IMG/VR virus record: IMGVR_UViG_3300035633_000116
Span: 1 to 40,185 of that record
From: a virus
DNA length: 40,185 nt
Direction: 5' to 3' (one strand)
Part shown: in pieces, positions 16,415-26,800 of the stretch
Layout: each line of letters opens with the position of its first letter
Position numbering within the stretch: the stretch's first letter is position 1
Made by a program: the position numbers and the translations under genes
The notes under the pieces: model-generated
What the model saw: the letters and a program-made list of their open reading frames with translations, nothing else
Told to the model about the DNA's origin: nothing
The model's database searches: none

Positions 16415-16431
16415 TAGATATGAGCTTTCTA
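16415..16431. promoter_or_regulatory. Operator-like site overlapping a start codon
   Basis: TAGATAT-GAG-CTTTCTA matches 12 of the 14 arm positions of the TAGAAAG-N3-CTTTCTA repeat. It spans the ATG of the membrane protein gene. Binding here could block transcription or translation of that gene. Confidence 0.35.
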
Positions 16432-16668
16432 TTATTGAGCGCATTCGTTTCTGTCTGCGCTTCTTTTCTAATCTTGCTGGTTGATAAATGGCGCTTAGAA
16501 AGATTCTTTCTAAAAAAAGGCGGCAGGATATGTACCCTTTGCACTGGCTTTTGGTCTGGGATCATTGTTGGAATATTTCAAGTCTATGCAGGACACATAG
16601 ATTCGTTTTTGCACATTTTCCCGTTTGCAATCATTACAAGTGTTGGCACTTGGTACATCTTAAAGTAA
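16420..16668 (+). CDS. Small membrane protein, holin candidate
   Basis: This 82-aa protein has three hydrophobic segments. These are residues 3-20 (LLLSAFVSVCASFLILLV), about 43-58 (GFWSGIIVGIFQVYAG) and about 63-80 (FLHIFPFAIITSVGTWYI). A CTLCTGFW motif (residues 39-46) precedes the second segment. The CxxCxGFW pattern occurs in some small phage and sporulation membrane proteins such as DUF1360, though I hold that link loosely. Size and topology suit a holin, and it follows the patatin gene. The endolysin is far away at the left edge, which weakens that reading. Two operator-like repeats lie at its start and within it. Confidence 0.7.
   Translation: MSFLLLSAFVSVCASFLILLVDKWRLERFFLKKGGRICTLCTGFWSGIIVGIFQVYAGHIDSFLHIFPFAIITSVGTWYILK
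16496..16512. promoter_or_regulatory. Perfect 17-bp inverted repeat inside a coding region
   Basis: TAGAAAG-ATT-CTTTCTA is the exact reverse complement of the 17-mer at 5979-5995 and extends to 8-bp arms with flanking T and A. It lies within the membrane protein gene, followed by a run of A. Identity with an intergenic copy suggests a binding site (operator or stoperator). Confidence 0.5.
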
Positions 16669-16677
16669 GCTGGAACA

Positions 16678-17088
16678 ATGGAAGTGATAAAATTTAAGCG
16701 TCACCGGATTGAAGTATGCACTGATATTAAGGAGCTCACCATATACCGGCACAACAAGTTCAACAGCGTCCTGCTCCAAGAGTCTGGGATTGGTTCAACG
16801 TTCGACAAAATCATAGAGCGTCACCGAAACTTGGACTTATTTCTTAAGCATGAACGAATCAAGGAAGCAAGGACTGAAAGAAGAAACCTGCAGTCTACCC
16901 TCTATAATGTCTTCATGGGTATCAATTACCCTCAACGAGCATTTGCCTGCCTGATCTACAAGATCGACAAATCTCCGCGTGTAGATCTGAGCGATGATGG
17001 AATCACTGCAACAGTCGATATGCTAAACAGCATTGGCATGACTCAAAAGTTTCTGGAGGAATCCCTTGAGTCAAAAAAAAAAGAATAA
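16678..17088 (+). CDS. Tail assembly chaperone, short form (gpG-like)
   Basis: This 136-aa soluble protein is encoded just before the tape measure gene, ending in a lysine run at the stop. It fits the short product of the gpG/gpGT chaperone pair that coats the tape measure during tail assembly. Identification rests on the position and on the frameshift arrangement. The last 19 bases overlap a -1 frame that stays open to 17486, and the overlap holds an A10 run. There is no sequence motif of its own. The fold appears mainly helical, with segments around FDKIIERHRNLDLFLKHERI. Confidence 0.78.
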   Translation: MEVIKFKRHRIEVCTDIKELTIYRHNKFNSVLLQESGIGSTFDKIIERHRNLDLFLKHERIKEARTERRNLQSTLYNVFMGINYPQRAFACLIYKIDKSPRVDLSDDGITATVDMLNSIGMTQKFLEESLESKKKE

Positions 17089-17486
17089 CCCTACAACTTG
17101 AGCGCTATTTCCCCAAGCGCTTCAGCACACAGAACGTGGACTACTTCTACACATACCGCGACGTGGTGCTTAAAAATGCCTACTGGCTACGTGATCAAAC
17201 CGAGGAATCAGAAAAAGAATATCTGGCTGCTGAGGACACCTTGCTTTTAAAAATTGACCCAAAAGCGATGGACGGCGCTTCTGATAGCTTTCTATTCGAA
17301 GTAGAGCGTAAATTTATAGACACGTTGAACATGCTGGTCAGTCGTGGCTTTCACAATCCTGAGCAAATGAGCGTCCTAACTTATTATTCGATGCTTGACA
17401 GAATCGAGGAAGAAAACCGCAAAAAGGCCGAAATGAAGTCAAAACGCGAAAGCCGACGTAAAGCAGCCGGCCGAAGAAAACGATAA
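17070..17486 (+). CDS. Tail assembly chaperone, frameshift extension (gpT-like)
   Basis: The reading frame is open from 17070 (after TGA at 17067) to 17486. It lacks a convincing start near its beginning, and the first GTG is at 17136. The translated segment before that GTG (RITLQLERYFPKRFST) looks fully coding and helical. This implies translation enters by -1 shift from the preceding gene at the A10 run. The fusion would be about 269 aa (135 codons from 16678 to 17082, then 134 from 17082). The C-terminus is very basic (KSKRESRRKAAGRRKR). It ends three bases before the tape measure start. An internal start at GTG 17136 producing a separate 116-aa protein is the alternative. Confidence 0.8.
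   Translation, partial: VKKKRITLQLERYFPKRFSTQNVDYFYTYRDVVLKNAYWLRDQTEESEKEYLAAEDTLLLKIDPKAMDGASDSFLFEVERKFIDTLNMLVSRGFHNPEQMSVLTYYSMLDRIEEENRKKAEMKSKRESRRKAAGRRKR
17073..17082 (+). other. Predicted programmed -1 ribosomal frameshift site (A10)
   Basis: Ten A residues read in zero frame as TCA-AAA-AAA-AAA-GAA-TAA. A -1 slip on the heptamer A-AAA-AAA at 17076-17082 leads to AGA-ATA-ACC and on into the open -1 frame. The site lies within the 19-base window where both frames are open. Transcriptional slippage on the A run is an alternative mechanism with the same outcome. Confidence 0.8.
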
Positions 17487-17489
17487 ACT

Positions 17490-20400
17490 ATGGCAGAGCA
17501 AATTCAATTTGATGACTTATTCGGGAGCGGCATTAATAATGACCTCAAGGAGTTAGAGTCAAATCTTTCTAAAATTACAAAGTCCACGCAGGAGCTAATT
17601 GAAACGTCCAAGAAAGGCATAAAGTTTGACATTGACACCGAGATCAAAAAGATCGAGCAAGCCACTGGATCTATCCAGCAACAGCAAAAGGCTGTAGAGG
17701 AAAGCGCTAAATCTATTAACCAACTCTCCAAAGAGCAAAAGACTCTTAATGCTGCAAGCGGTGTTACGGAGAAGTTATTCGATCAACAGGCCAAATCTAT
17801 TACTCAGCTTCGTCAAGAGCTTAAGCAGGCAAAAGGTGAATACGAACAGCTTAACCAAGAGCAGAGAGAAAACAGCCAAATAGGTCAAGATCTCCGAAGC
17901 ACCATCACTGCAAACACGAAGCTAATCAAGGAGCTTACCGACGCCAGCAGAAATCAAGTGGTTGCTTTTGACAAGGCGAACGCAACATATAGAGATGCCA
18001 GCGCTCGCTTGACAGCGCTCAAAAAACAGCTAAGGGATATCCCTGGAGCATTAGACCGAAACTCCAATGCCTTCAAACAGAACGAAAGGATCATCAACAG
18101 CTTGGAGCAGGAAATTAGTGAACTAGACCAAGAGCTTAAAGGCTTCGATAAGACGCTGGGCGAAAGCTTCAGAAACGTGGGTAACTACGGCGACGCTTTG
18201 CAAGGCTTAGGAGCAAACTTTCAAGGTTTGGGCGGTGGATTATCTGGCGTGCTTGGAAAAGGAGGTGGACAAGGTATCTCTGGGTTCACTCAAGGCCTAA
18301 GCGGTGGCGCTGGTGTAATCGGAAAGTTTCTGCCTCAAATTGCAGTTGCTACGGCTGCCATAGGCGGTTTGTCTGTCGCTTTCAATGAGCTCAATGAGTT
18401 AGTGCAACAAACCAACAAAGAGCTCAACACAGTCAACCAAATCTTACAGCTTACCGGCGAAGATGCAGATGTGGCCAGAGCCCGGATAGCTGCCATAAGC
18501 CAAACCTTTGAGGTTGAATTTGTTGAGGCGACACAGGCGGCCAATATTCTGGTTCGTGATTTTGGGCTTGAGTTTAATGACGCTCTGGATCTTATCGAGC
18601 AGGGACTGCTTAGAGGTGCCAATGCCAACGGAGATTTCTTAGATCAGATAAGGGAGTATGGTCCACAGTTTACCGACGCAAACCTTAGCGCTGAATCGCT
18701 CATTAATACTATTGGGTCAGCCGTCGTAAGCGGTGCCTTCTCAGACAAAGCAGCAGACACAGTTAAGGAGTTCGGTTTGCGGATCCGTGAATTAACTCCA
18801 GCAGCAGAAGAAGCACTCAAGGCGTTCAGCGATCAGCGTCAAGAGTTTATTCGGAACGCAGCTGCCGCCGGGCAAACTGAAGAGGCTCTGGAAGCTGTGC
18901 TCGAAGGATTGTCTGAAGGCGAAGCAACAGTCCAAGAATTTCAAACGGTCATAGCTGATTTATTTGGTGGACCTGGTGAGGATCTTGGACAAGAGCGCCT
19001 TCTTGCGCTGTTGGAATCTACTGACTTTCTGGAGCGTGAACTTACTGATTTAGAAAAGGCAAACGAGCGAGTATTAAAAAGCACTCAGCTTGTGGAAGAA
19101 GCTCAAGGAGATCTTGCGGCAGAATTTAAAGGAGTGGGCACCGGCCTGCAATCATTTGGCAATCAAATAAAGGCGGCACTGATCGATCGAGTCACTGTAG
19201 TTGTCCAAGTATTTAAAGAAGCATTTGCTCCAATTGGTGAATTTATTAATCAAATCGGCGAATTAATCAGCGACATTTTGCCAGAGGGTGCGAAGCAGTT
19301 TGACTTTTTAGAAGCTTCTCTTCAAGTTTTCCGGGCGAGCTTAACGGTTGCTCTTGTTCCAATTAAAATTTTGGGAAACCTTCTTGTCTTGACAATTGAG
19401 CAAATCCGATCAGCCAGGGATTCATTCCTTGAGTGGATTGATTCAATTAAACAGACTACCGCTTTTCAAACTATTGCCGATATTCTGAAAACAGTCATCA
19501 CCAGGGTTCAGGATTTTATATCAGGGATTCGTCAATGGGCAGAGACTACGCCAATCATTCGTGACGTTTTGAAATTCTTTGAACGATTGAGTTCAGCTAT
19601 CGGCGCTGTAGCTCAAGGTATCAAGGACTTGATATTTGGAATAGAAGAAGAGGTTCCAAAACTGACAAAGATCAACACAGTCCTTTCTTCTCAGCTTGCT
19701 GCCAGAGCCTTGGATGTGTCTGAAGGCAAAAAGAACATTGATGCAGCACTAAAGGATTTGTTTGGACAGCTTGGAGTTACCAGCAGAAGCGCAGCTGTTC
19801 AGCAGTTATTCGATCGTTTTGGGACGGAAAACGCTGAAGCTATAAAAGCACAAGTAAGAAACATCTTCCCAGAAGACGAAGAGTTTGCAGGAGCTCTGGA
19901 TGACTTTTTTGAAAAGCTTTTTGCAGACCCTAAAGTACCGGAAAAACTAGATGACGATTTTAAGACATTGGGCATGGACGTTAAGGATCGAGCGCAAAAG
20001 GTACTGGAGGAAACAGTTGAAGAAGATCCGGTTGAGATTGAAATACCTCTGGACATTGAGTTTAAGTCAAACTTTGAAAGAGCCGTAGATGAAGCATTTG
20101 AAAACCGCCCAGAGTTGTCATTTGCTGATGAAATAACAGATGAGGCTGACCGCTTGGCTCAGGAACTCGAAACCATAAACGTCTATGGTGCCCTTGGCGT
20201 AAACAATCCAAGCGTAAGGCGAAAGGCTGTAGAAGAGCTCCAGAAGATTGTAGATGAAGGCGGCGTCAACGCTGAGGCGGCAGCGCAGCAAATCCAAGCA
20301 GTGACCGATCAAATTTTTCGTGAAATTGGACAAGGAGCAGCAGCAACCGGTCAAGCATTGGCTGGTGTTCTTTCAGGAATTGGCGACTTATTGCAGGGAC

Positions 20401-21140
20401 CGATCACAGAAGCAGAGGAAAGGCTTGAGCTTTTAAGAGAACAGAGGGATGCAGAACTTGAGGCGGTGGGTGAAAATGAGGAAGCCAGGCAAGCAATTGA
20501 AGATCGATTTGCTGAGCAAGAAGCGCAACGAGAGCAAAGAATCCAAGAGCTCAAAGAAAGACAGCTACGATTTGACAAAGCCGCCGGCATCACAAATGCA
20601 ATCATTAACACTGCAACCGGTGTCACTAAAGCATTGGCCACTCTTCCACCTCCATTCTCATTTATTACAGCAGCGCTGACAGCAGCACAAGGAGCGATTC
20701 AAATTGCGGTAATTCGGCAGCAACAGATTCCAGCATTTGAGACAGGGACAGCAGATGCGCCTGGAGGTATTGCCATTGTTGGTGAAGCCGGTCCAGAGCT
20801 TGTTGTAACGCCAGAGGGCAAGGTCATGGAATCACCTGGAGAAGCAACCCTTATAGATTTGCCAAAACATTCCAAGGTTTTCACCGCCAAAGAAACCGAG
20901 CAAATTCTGAACAACATCGATCAGGATGTAAGCTTGGATAAAGAAATGGCCGTGGTTTCAACAGGTATGGATCCGGAACAGTTTGAAAGGTTGATCACTG
21001 AGCGAGACAAAGACATACTTGAGGCAATTGACAGCCAGCGCGTTCAATACTTTAACGTGACCGAACGGTCGATAGATCTTTGGACTAAGCACAAAGGAGG
21101 TAGGACTAAATATTTCAGCGATAGATACGGTAAAAAATGA
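17490..21140 (+). CDS. Tail tape measure protein
   Basis: This is 1216 aa and the largest gene of the core tail module. The N-terminal 230 residues are coiled coil rich in Gln, Lys and Glu. A Gly-rich stretch and hydrophobic segment follow (GVIGKFLPQIAVATAAIGGLSVAF, about residues 276-299). A long helical middle comes next. Near 1040-1060 is a second hydrophobic patch, and around 1090 is the motif GGIAIVGEAGPELVV, which is characteristic of tape measure C-termini. The protein would set tail length. At roughly 0.15 nm per residue the tail would be near 180 nm, a family rule of thumb. It follows the frameshifted chaperones and precedes the tail-tip gene, with an ATGA overlap. Confidence 0.93.
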   Translation: MAEQIQFDDLFGSGINNDLKELESNLSKITKSTQELIETSKKGIKFDIDTEIKKIEQATGSIQQQQKAVEESAKSINQLSKEQKTLNAASGVTEKLFDQQAKSITQLRQELKQAKGEYEQLNQEQRENSQIGQDLRSTITANTKLIKELTDASRNQVVAFDKANATYRDASARLTALKKQLRDIPGALDRNSNAFKQNERIINSLEQEISELDQELKGFDKTLGESFRNVGNYGDALQGLGANFQGLGGGLSGVLGKGGGQGISGFTQGLSGGAGVIGKFLPQIAVATAAIGGLSVAFNELNELVQQTNKELNTVNQILQLTGEDADVARARIAAISQTFEVEFVEATQAANILVRDFGLEFNDALDLIEQGLLRGANANGDFLDQIREYGPQFTDANLSAESLINTIGSAVVSGAFSDKAADTVKEFGLRIRELTPAAEEALKAFSDQRQEFIRNAAAAGQTEEALEAVLEGLSEGEATVQEFQTVIADLFGGPGEDLGQERLLALLESTDFLERELTDLEKANERVLKSTQLVEEAQGDLAAEFKGVGTGLQSFGNQIKAALIDRVTVVVQVFKEAFAPIGEFINQIGELISDILPEGAKQFDFLEASLQVFRASLTVALVPIKILGNLLVLTIEQIRSARDSFLEWIDSIKQTTAFQTIADILKTVITRVQDFISGIRQWAETTPIIRDVLKFFERLSSAIGAVAQGIKDLIFGIEEEVPKLTKINTVLSSQLAARALDVSEGKKNIDAALKDLFGQLGVTSRSAAVQQLFDRFGTENAEAIKAQVRNIFPEDEEFAGALDDFFEKLFADPKVPEKLDDDFKTLGMDVKDRAQKVLEETVEEDPVEIEIPLDIEFKSNFERAVDEAFENRPELSFADEITDEADRLAQELETINVYGALGVNNPSVRRKAVEELQKIVDEGGVNAEAAAQQIQAVTDQIFREIGQGAAATGQALAGVLSGIGDLLQGPITEAEERLELLREQRDAELEAVGENEEARQAIEDRFAEQEAQREQRIQELKERQLRFDKAAGITNAIINTATGVTKALATLPPPFSFITAALTAAQGAIQIAVIRQQQIPAFETGTADAPGGIAIVGEAGPELVVTPEGKVMESPGEATLIDLPKHSKVFTAKETEQILNNIDQDVSLDKEMAVVSTGMDPEQFERLITERDKDILEAIDSQRVQYFNVTERSIDLWTKHKGGRTKYFSDRYGKK

Positions 21141-23440
21141 GTAGCTACGGATTAAAGTTTTTATTATCAAATGCCCTAGTCGGTTCTATCGAAGTGCTTG
21201 AGGACAGCCCAATTAATTGGGATAGTCTAAACTTTGAATACAGAAGAGACAAGGATCTGCTTGGTATTTTTCGCCGGTTCTCAACTGACATAGAGTGGCA
21301 AGGCAATGGCTATGACTACATTCGGAATATATACGAAACACAAGGTCCGGAGGCCTTGATCGAAGTTGAGGTTCAGCAACGAAACCCGGCAACATTTGAC
21401 TTTGAAAGAATCTTCACCGGCCGTGTCAATCTGGACAATTACGAAGAAACGCTTGAAGATGGAACAGGGCTAAAAGTGATCAGGTCAAACATTGAGGAGG
21501 ACGACTTTACCCGAAGGTTTCTTAATAATCGAAAAATAAAAGTTGATCTTTTTGACCTAGTGACATTAGATGGAAACGCTATCACGCCTTATACCGACGA
21601 GCAAGTGGCAAACTTCCGGTTGCACTCAGTTACTATTCCCAGAAGGCATGAATCCCGCTCCAGAAATGATGACGTTGACTTTGAAACGGTAACGCCGGGA
21701 AACAACTTTAATCTTGCCAACCCACTTTTTATGTATGGGCAGATTAGTTTGGATGAAGATGTCACTGACGACCTAGATGAAATATTTTCCTATCAGACTT
21801 TTATCACTAAGCGCGACGGCATAAACAACCCAAATGTTGATCCAATTAGTGACCGGCGGTTTTTCCTGAGGGCCGCAGACTTTGGAGATTTTGATATTCA
21901 GTATGATGTGCGATGCCGCATTACTATTACTGTTGATGCAGATGGAGGTTCAGACTTGTTTGAAGCAGACGTATCCTCATTCTTGGTAAAAACTGACTCA
22001 GAACAAAACATTGAATTTGCTGAAAATCTTGGATTTACCTCAAGTGGACCTGCTGTCACAACATTTATAGCAATTATTGATGAAACGCATCTTCGAACAT
22101 TCACCAACGTTGAGCCTGGAGATGAGTTCTATCATTACATTTCGATCAATGTTAGATCACGCCGAGGTGGAGGAACAAACCTAAAAGCAAACGCCAGAAT
22201 CGAAGTGCTAAACGATCCTGCACCAATTACACAAAACCGTCTGCAGATAGACGCAACTACCACCTTTCCAGAAACCAACGTCACCGGAATGCTGATGTAT
22301 GAGTCCTTAAATCGTGTGATTGAAAAGATCACCGAAAAGCCCGACGGGATATTTTCAACGCTGTTTGGAAGGCAAGATAGCGAACCGACAAGCTATCCAT
22401 TTGATCCTAATAATTTCGGTGCTTTTAATTTCATTACTAATGGCTACGGCTTGCGTCAGTTCCCTTTAGCTGATCGTTCCCTTTTCACTTCTTTCCGGGA
22501 GCTATACAACACCATAAGACCGGTATTTCGCGCTGCTGTAGGGGTTGAAAACATCAACGGCGAGGACAAGCTGAGAATTGAAACTTGGCAACACTTCTAC
22601 CAAATAGAAAACACGATTTTTGATCTAGGCACTGGTGTTCGCGCATTTAAAAAGACGCTAAGCAATGAGTTCCGGTACCAGACAATAAACGTAGGGTATC
22701 GAAATTGGGAAGCGAAAGATTCAGAGGTAGCAGGCGTGGATGAGTTCAATTCGACCAGGCAATATCGTCTGCCTATAAATACAAGCGACGCCGAGTTTGA
22801 GCTTCTGACTAACACCATCACCTCTGGATACATTGTAGAGCTCAAGAGAAGAGAAGGCCTTGAAGTTGGGGTTGTCATTGAAGAGCAGCCAAACGAAAGG
22901 TACGATGAAAACCTATTTATGATCAGTGTAATTGAAAACGCTGGTATTGAATCGGACTGGAGATCTCGCAAGGATGAAGGCACGACAAGCATTCAAAACT
23001 TTGTAGATCCAGACAACATCATGAACTACAAGCTGAGCCCAGCGACAATGCTTTTTACTTGGTTGCCTTGGATATTTGGGTCGCTGTATAACAACGCTGA
23101 TCCAACTGTATATTTTGCAGAAGGTACCGGCAACTATCGCATGACCGCCAACGGATTCGCATTTGTTCCAAGCGGCACTATTTCCGAAAACCAAGACTGG
23201 CCAGAAAGCGAGCTAGAAGAGCCGCCACGATGGTTTCCGGAGATCTACTCATTTGAGGCAAAACTTACATTCACACAAATTAAGGCAATAGACCAAAACC
23301 CGAATGGAGTCATTCAATTCATTGACCCAATTGAAAACGAACAACGCATTGGTTTTATTCAATCCCTTGAATGGAATGGTGATTCGCGTGTGGCGACATT
23401 TGAACTTTTACGAGCAAACGAAAACTTCTTTCAATCATGA
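21137..23440 (+). CDS. Tail tip / baseplate protein
   Basis: This 767-aa beta-rich, acidic protein immediately follows the tape measure. The N-terminal portion (YGLKFLLSNALVGSIEVL, then RRDKDLLGIFRRFSTDIEW) resembles the first tail-tip protein of Bacteroidota phages, where distal-tail and tail-tip genes normally lie. No enzymatic motif is seen. A segment near residue 440 (FREL, NTIRPVFRAAVGVE) is followed by long strand-rich repeats. It probably forms the hub on which the giant fibre is mounted. It overlaps both neighbours by 4 bases. Confidence 0.75.
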   Translation: MSSYGLKFLLSNALVGSIEVLEDSPINWDSLNFEYRRDKDLLGIFRRFSTDIEWQGNGYDYIRNIYETQGPEALIEVEVQQRNPATFDFERIFTGRVNLDNYEETLEDGTGLKVIRSNIEEDDFTRRFLNNRKIKVDLFDLVTLDGNAITPYTDEQVANFRLHSVTIPRRHESRSRNDDVDFETVTPGNNFNLANPLFMYGQISLDEDVTDDLDEIFSYQTFITKRDGINNPNVDPISDRRFFLRAADFGDFDIQYDVRCRITITVDADGGSDLFEADVSSFLVKTDSEQNIEFAENLGFTSSGPAVTTFIAIIDETHLRTFTNVEPGDEFYHYISINVRSRRGGGTNLKANARIEVLNDPAPITQNRLQIDATTTFPETNVTGMLMYESLNRVIEKITEKPDGIFSTLFGRQDSEPTSYPFDPNNFGAFNFITNGYGLRQFPLADRSLFTSFRELYNTIRPVFRAAVGVENINGEDKLRIETWQHFYQIENTIFDLGTGVRAFKKTLSNEFRYQTINVGYRNWEAKDSEVAGVDEFNSTRQYRLPINTSDAEFELLTNTITSGYIVELKRREGLEVGVVIEEQPNERYDENLFMISVIENAGIESDWRSRKDEGTTSIQNFVDPDNIMNYKLSPATMLFTWLPWIFGSLYNNADPTVYFAEGTGNYRMTANGFAFVPSGTISENQDWPESELEEPPRWFPEIYSFEAKLTFTQIKAIDQNPNGVIQFIDPIENEQRIGFIQSLEWNGDSRVATFELLRANENFFQS

Positions 23441-23808
23441 CCAAAGGACAATTTTTTAAAAGCTTAGACGTGCTGGAGGCACGAGTTAATGAGTATCTGA
23501 CTATCTACAATTTAGATGCGAGCTCCAAGTTTACCATAGATAAAGACGGCAAAGCAGGCAGCGATCAAATGGTATTGTCTATAGCAACCGCCAGCATTTT
23601 TTCGTTGATTTTTAACTATGAGGTGTATTATCAAGATACGCCGGTGCACATGGAAGTTCCTCTTTCAGAAGCTTGCAATCGAGTGGCCAGCCATTTGCAC
23701 GAATCATCAAGCGCCCTAGAATCATTGTACACCTTCTTTGGAGGATATGACTTGCCAAGCATGACTAGAAAGATTTTTGAATACGTAATTCTTAACACCG
23801 ATGGATAA
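23437..23808 (+). CDS. Small tail-module protein
   Basis: This 123-aa soluble, mostly helical protein has an acidic surface. The ATGA overlap with the tail-tip gene and an 8-base overlap with the giant fibre gene indicate coupled translation with both. No motif is recognised. A tail-tip cofactor or fibre adaptor or chaperone is possible. Confidence 0.68.
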   Translation: MTKGQFFKSLDVLEARVNEYLTIYNLDASSKFTIDKDGKAGSDQMVLSIATASIFSLIFNYEVYYQDTPVHMEVPLSEACNRVASHLHESSSALESLYTFFGGYDLPSMTRKIFEYVILNTDG

Positions 23809-26800
23809 TTCTTTATTTCTGTTTGCTCCCACGCTCAACAGTTTAAGGTTTGTTAATGACCAAGATCCTGGACTTTACGACAACGAGCGTTTTGAAGGCA
23901 TTGACGAGCCTATTCGTGTAAACCATGCTGACTATTGCCAGTTGGTGGAAAAAGCCGATACCAAGCAATTCCAATGGCTCAGCGCTTATACTGAACACGA
24001 GATTCAAATTCTTGATCGCAATCGAAACGTAGTTAAGACAATAACGGCTGGTATAGACTTTATCGCAAATTATACCGACCAAAGGACCGGTGATGTTCGC
24101 GGCATCTACAGAAGCCCCAGCGTTTCATTTAATGACTTAGCGCCTAATTTTTACTATCTCCGAATAGTTCCAAAGATTGTCGGCGTGGCTGACGGTTACA
24201 TTGAGTCAGAAGTTTTTGATCTTAAGGAACAGCATGAAGGATCAGTGCTTATTTCTGCTGGCAACGACGAGAACCTAGAGTTTACCAGCTTTGACAACGG
24301 TGAGCGATTCAATGTGCGAGTAGTTGCCAAAGATTGGAGAAGGTTTCCGGCAAGTGAGCGATCGTTCTTTAGAAACAGTGAAGGCCGTCCAAGCGTGCTG
24401 AGTTCTCGCGCATATCGAAAGATGTCTTTTGAGGTTTACAATGTGCCTCCCTACATGCACGAGCAGCTACATCAAATATTTGCCCTTAACGATCTAAGAA
24501 TAAACGGCCAAACATGGGTCAGTGAAGAAGGATATCAAGAGCCGGTATATCGTGACATTTTTGATTTGTCAAATGCCACGGTTGTTGTTGAGGCAAAAGA
24601 TAATTATTTGTACCAAGTGCCGGCAGATCTTCCACCGGTTCTTGACGCTGTAGGAAGCAATAACAAAATTGTCCTAAATTGGACTGATCGCTCTTTGTCA
24701 GAAAGCCAATTTAACATAGAGCGATCTACATCACCAAGTGGTCCTTTTGTTCTTATTGACACTGTTCCGGCTAACACTATCACATACGAAGACACCACCG
24801 CGCTTCAAGCTGTCACTTATTATTACCGTATAAACACGCCAGAAAATCCTGAATACTCCAACGTGGCAAGCGGAATTTGGGACATCTTTCAAGCAGTCAT
24901 CCGTCCACTGAGCAACGGATCCGCTTTTACTCTTCCGCTAATAAACGACCGAAACTACAATTTGACAGTCGATTGGGGTGACGGCACCCAAGACGATATA
25001 ATTTCGGTCAATGGTGCCATAACTACACAGCAGAGGACACACCAATATGCATCCGTTCAGGACTACACGATACAAATTTTCGGTGAAATTATTGATGGCT
25101 GGTCATGTCGTCCAGATGAAAACAGCCCAGGCCTAATTCGTGGTGAAGTAAAAGATGTCCAGATCTGGGGACAGTCATTTGTACTTCAGGAGGGCGCTTT
25201 TGACGCTCAAACTAATCTCCAAGTCACGGCTACCGATGTTCCAAACTTTTCTAACACAACGACACTAAGAAGAGCTTTTAGGTTTGCCTTTTTCTTTGGC
25301 ACAACCAGAGGTATTCCAAACTTGAACTTGTGGGACGTATCTGGAGTATCTGACTTCAGTTCCATGTTTGAAACATGTCCACAATTTGATGGCGTTGGAT
25401 GCAGCGCTTGGGATGTGTCTTCTGGCGTTGACTTTAACAACATGTTCAACGGTTGCAGCAATTCGGCTTTTGATCCAGATTTTTCAACTTGGAACATGAA
25501 CAATGCCACCAACCTTTCAGGCATGTTTCGGTTTTGTAACAATGCCACAAATGGATTTACTGGAATTGGTCTTGGATCATGGGTTGTTGACAACGTAACA
25601 AATATGTCATTCATGTTTGATCGGGCTTTAAAGTTTAATCAAAACATCGCATCCTGGAACGTTGACAATGTAACGACAATGCAGAACATGTTCTCAGGAT
25701 CAGGAACACCAGGCCTTGAGCATCAATTTAATCAGGACATTTCCGGCTGGAATGTTGAGAACGTCACCACGTTTGAAGAGATGTTCTTTATTTCTTTATT
25801 TAACCAAAACATCACGACTTGGGATGTTGGCAGTTGCAATGTCTTTAAAAACATGTTTAATGCAGCCATCAACTTTAATCAACCGCTTGATACTTGGGAT
25901 GTCTCAAATGCTCTTGATATGGAAGGCATGTTTGAAGGCGCCACTGTATTTGCTGGTGACGTTACTGGGTGGAACGTGTCAAACAACGTTGTATTTAAAG
26001 AAATGTTTGAACGGATCCCCGGATTCAATCAGGACATTTCTGGTTGGGATGTTTCTTCCGGTGAAGATTTTGAGGCTATGTTTTCGCAATGTGTGGTCTT
26101 CAATCAAGACCTTGGCGGCTGGGATATGGGCAATGCTCGGATTATTAGCAGGATGTTTCAGAATTGTACCTCCTTTGATCAGGATTTAGGTGATTGGAAC
26201 ATTCAGAATGTGACGGAGGGTTTTGTATTTATTAGCGGAGGACAGTTTTCAATTGACAACTACAATTCCATTCTTGACATTACAACAGGCTGGCCAACCA
26301 AAAATCCAAGAGACAACGTGTTTATGGATTTTGGCGCTTCTCAATACAACCTAAATACCGCAGCAGATTTTGGGAAGCAAGACCTTGAGAACGTTCACAA
26401 TTGGAGCATATTTGACGGTGGCGGCGTTCCGGTTGTAGCGTTTCAGTTTCAGGTTGACACACAAGAAGCTGGTGACTCTTTGGTTAATCAATTCCAGTTG
26501 CCTTTGCTTGGTGGTGGTAACTATGACTTTCAGGTTCAATGGGGTGACGGAAACATTGATACGATCACAACCTTCAACGCTCCAGCGACAAGGCACACCT
26601 ATGCTGCTCCAGGGGTTTATGATGTTGTAATTACAGGAACGCTGGATGGTTGGTCATTTGGTCAAACGGCTATTGGGCAAGATCCAGAAAAAATGCTGGC
26701 GATCACTGAATGGGGTATAATCAGTTGGAATACACCAGGAACTCAGGCAAGAGGCGCCTTTCAAAATTGTAGCAACCTCGATTTAACTGGTGTTACTGAT

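Noticed and set aside
17288-17571. CTTTCTA heptamers at 17288 and 17565, and also at 6186 and 10821
   Set aside because: They lie inside genes without a matching opposite arm at the 3-base spacing. Such heptamers are expected by chance a few times in 40 kb, so I did not count them as operator sites.
22597-22992. 131-codon minus-strand frame in the tail-tip gene
   Set aside because: It is low-complexity Ser-rich, antisense to a continuous structural gene, and has no neighbours on that strand.
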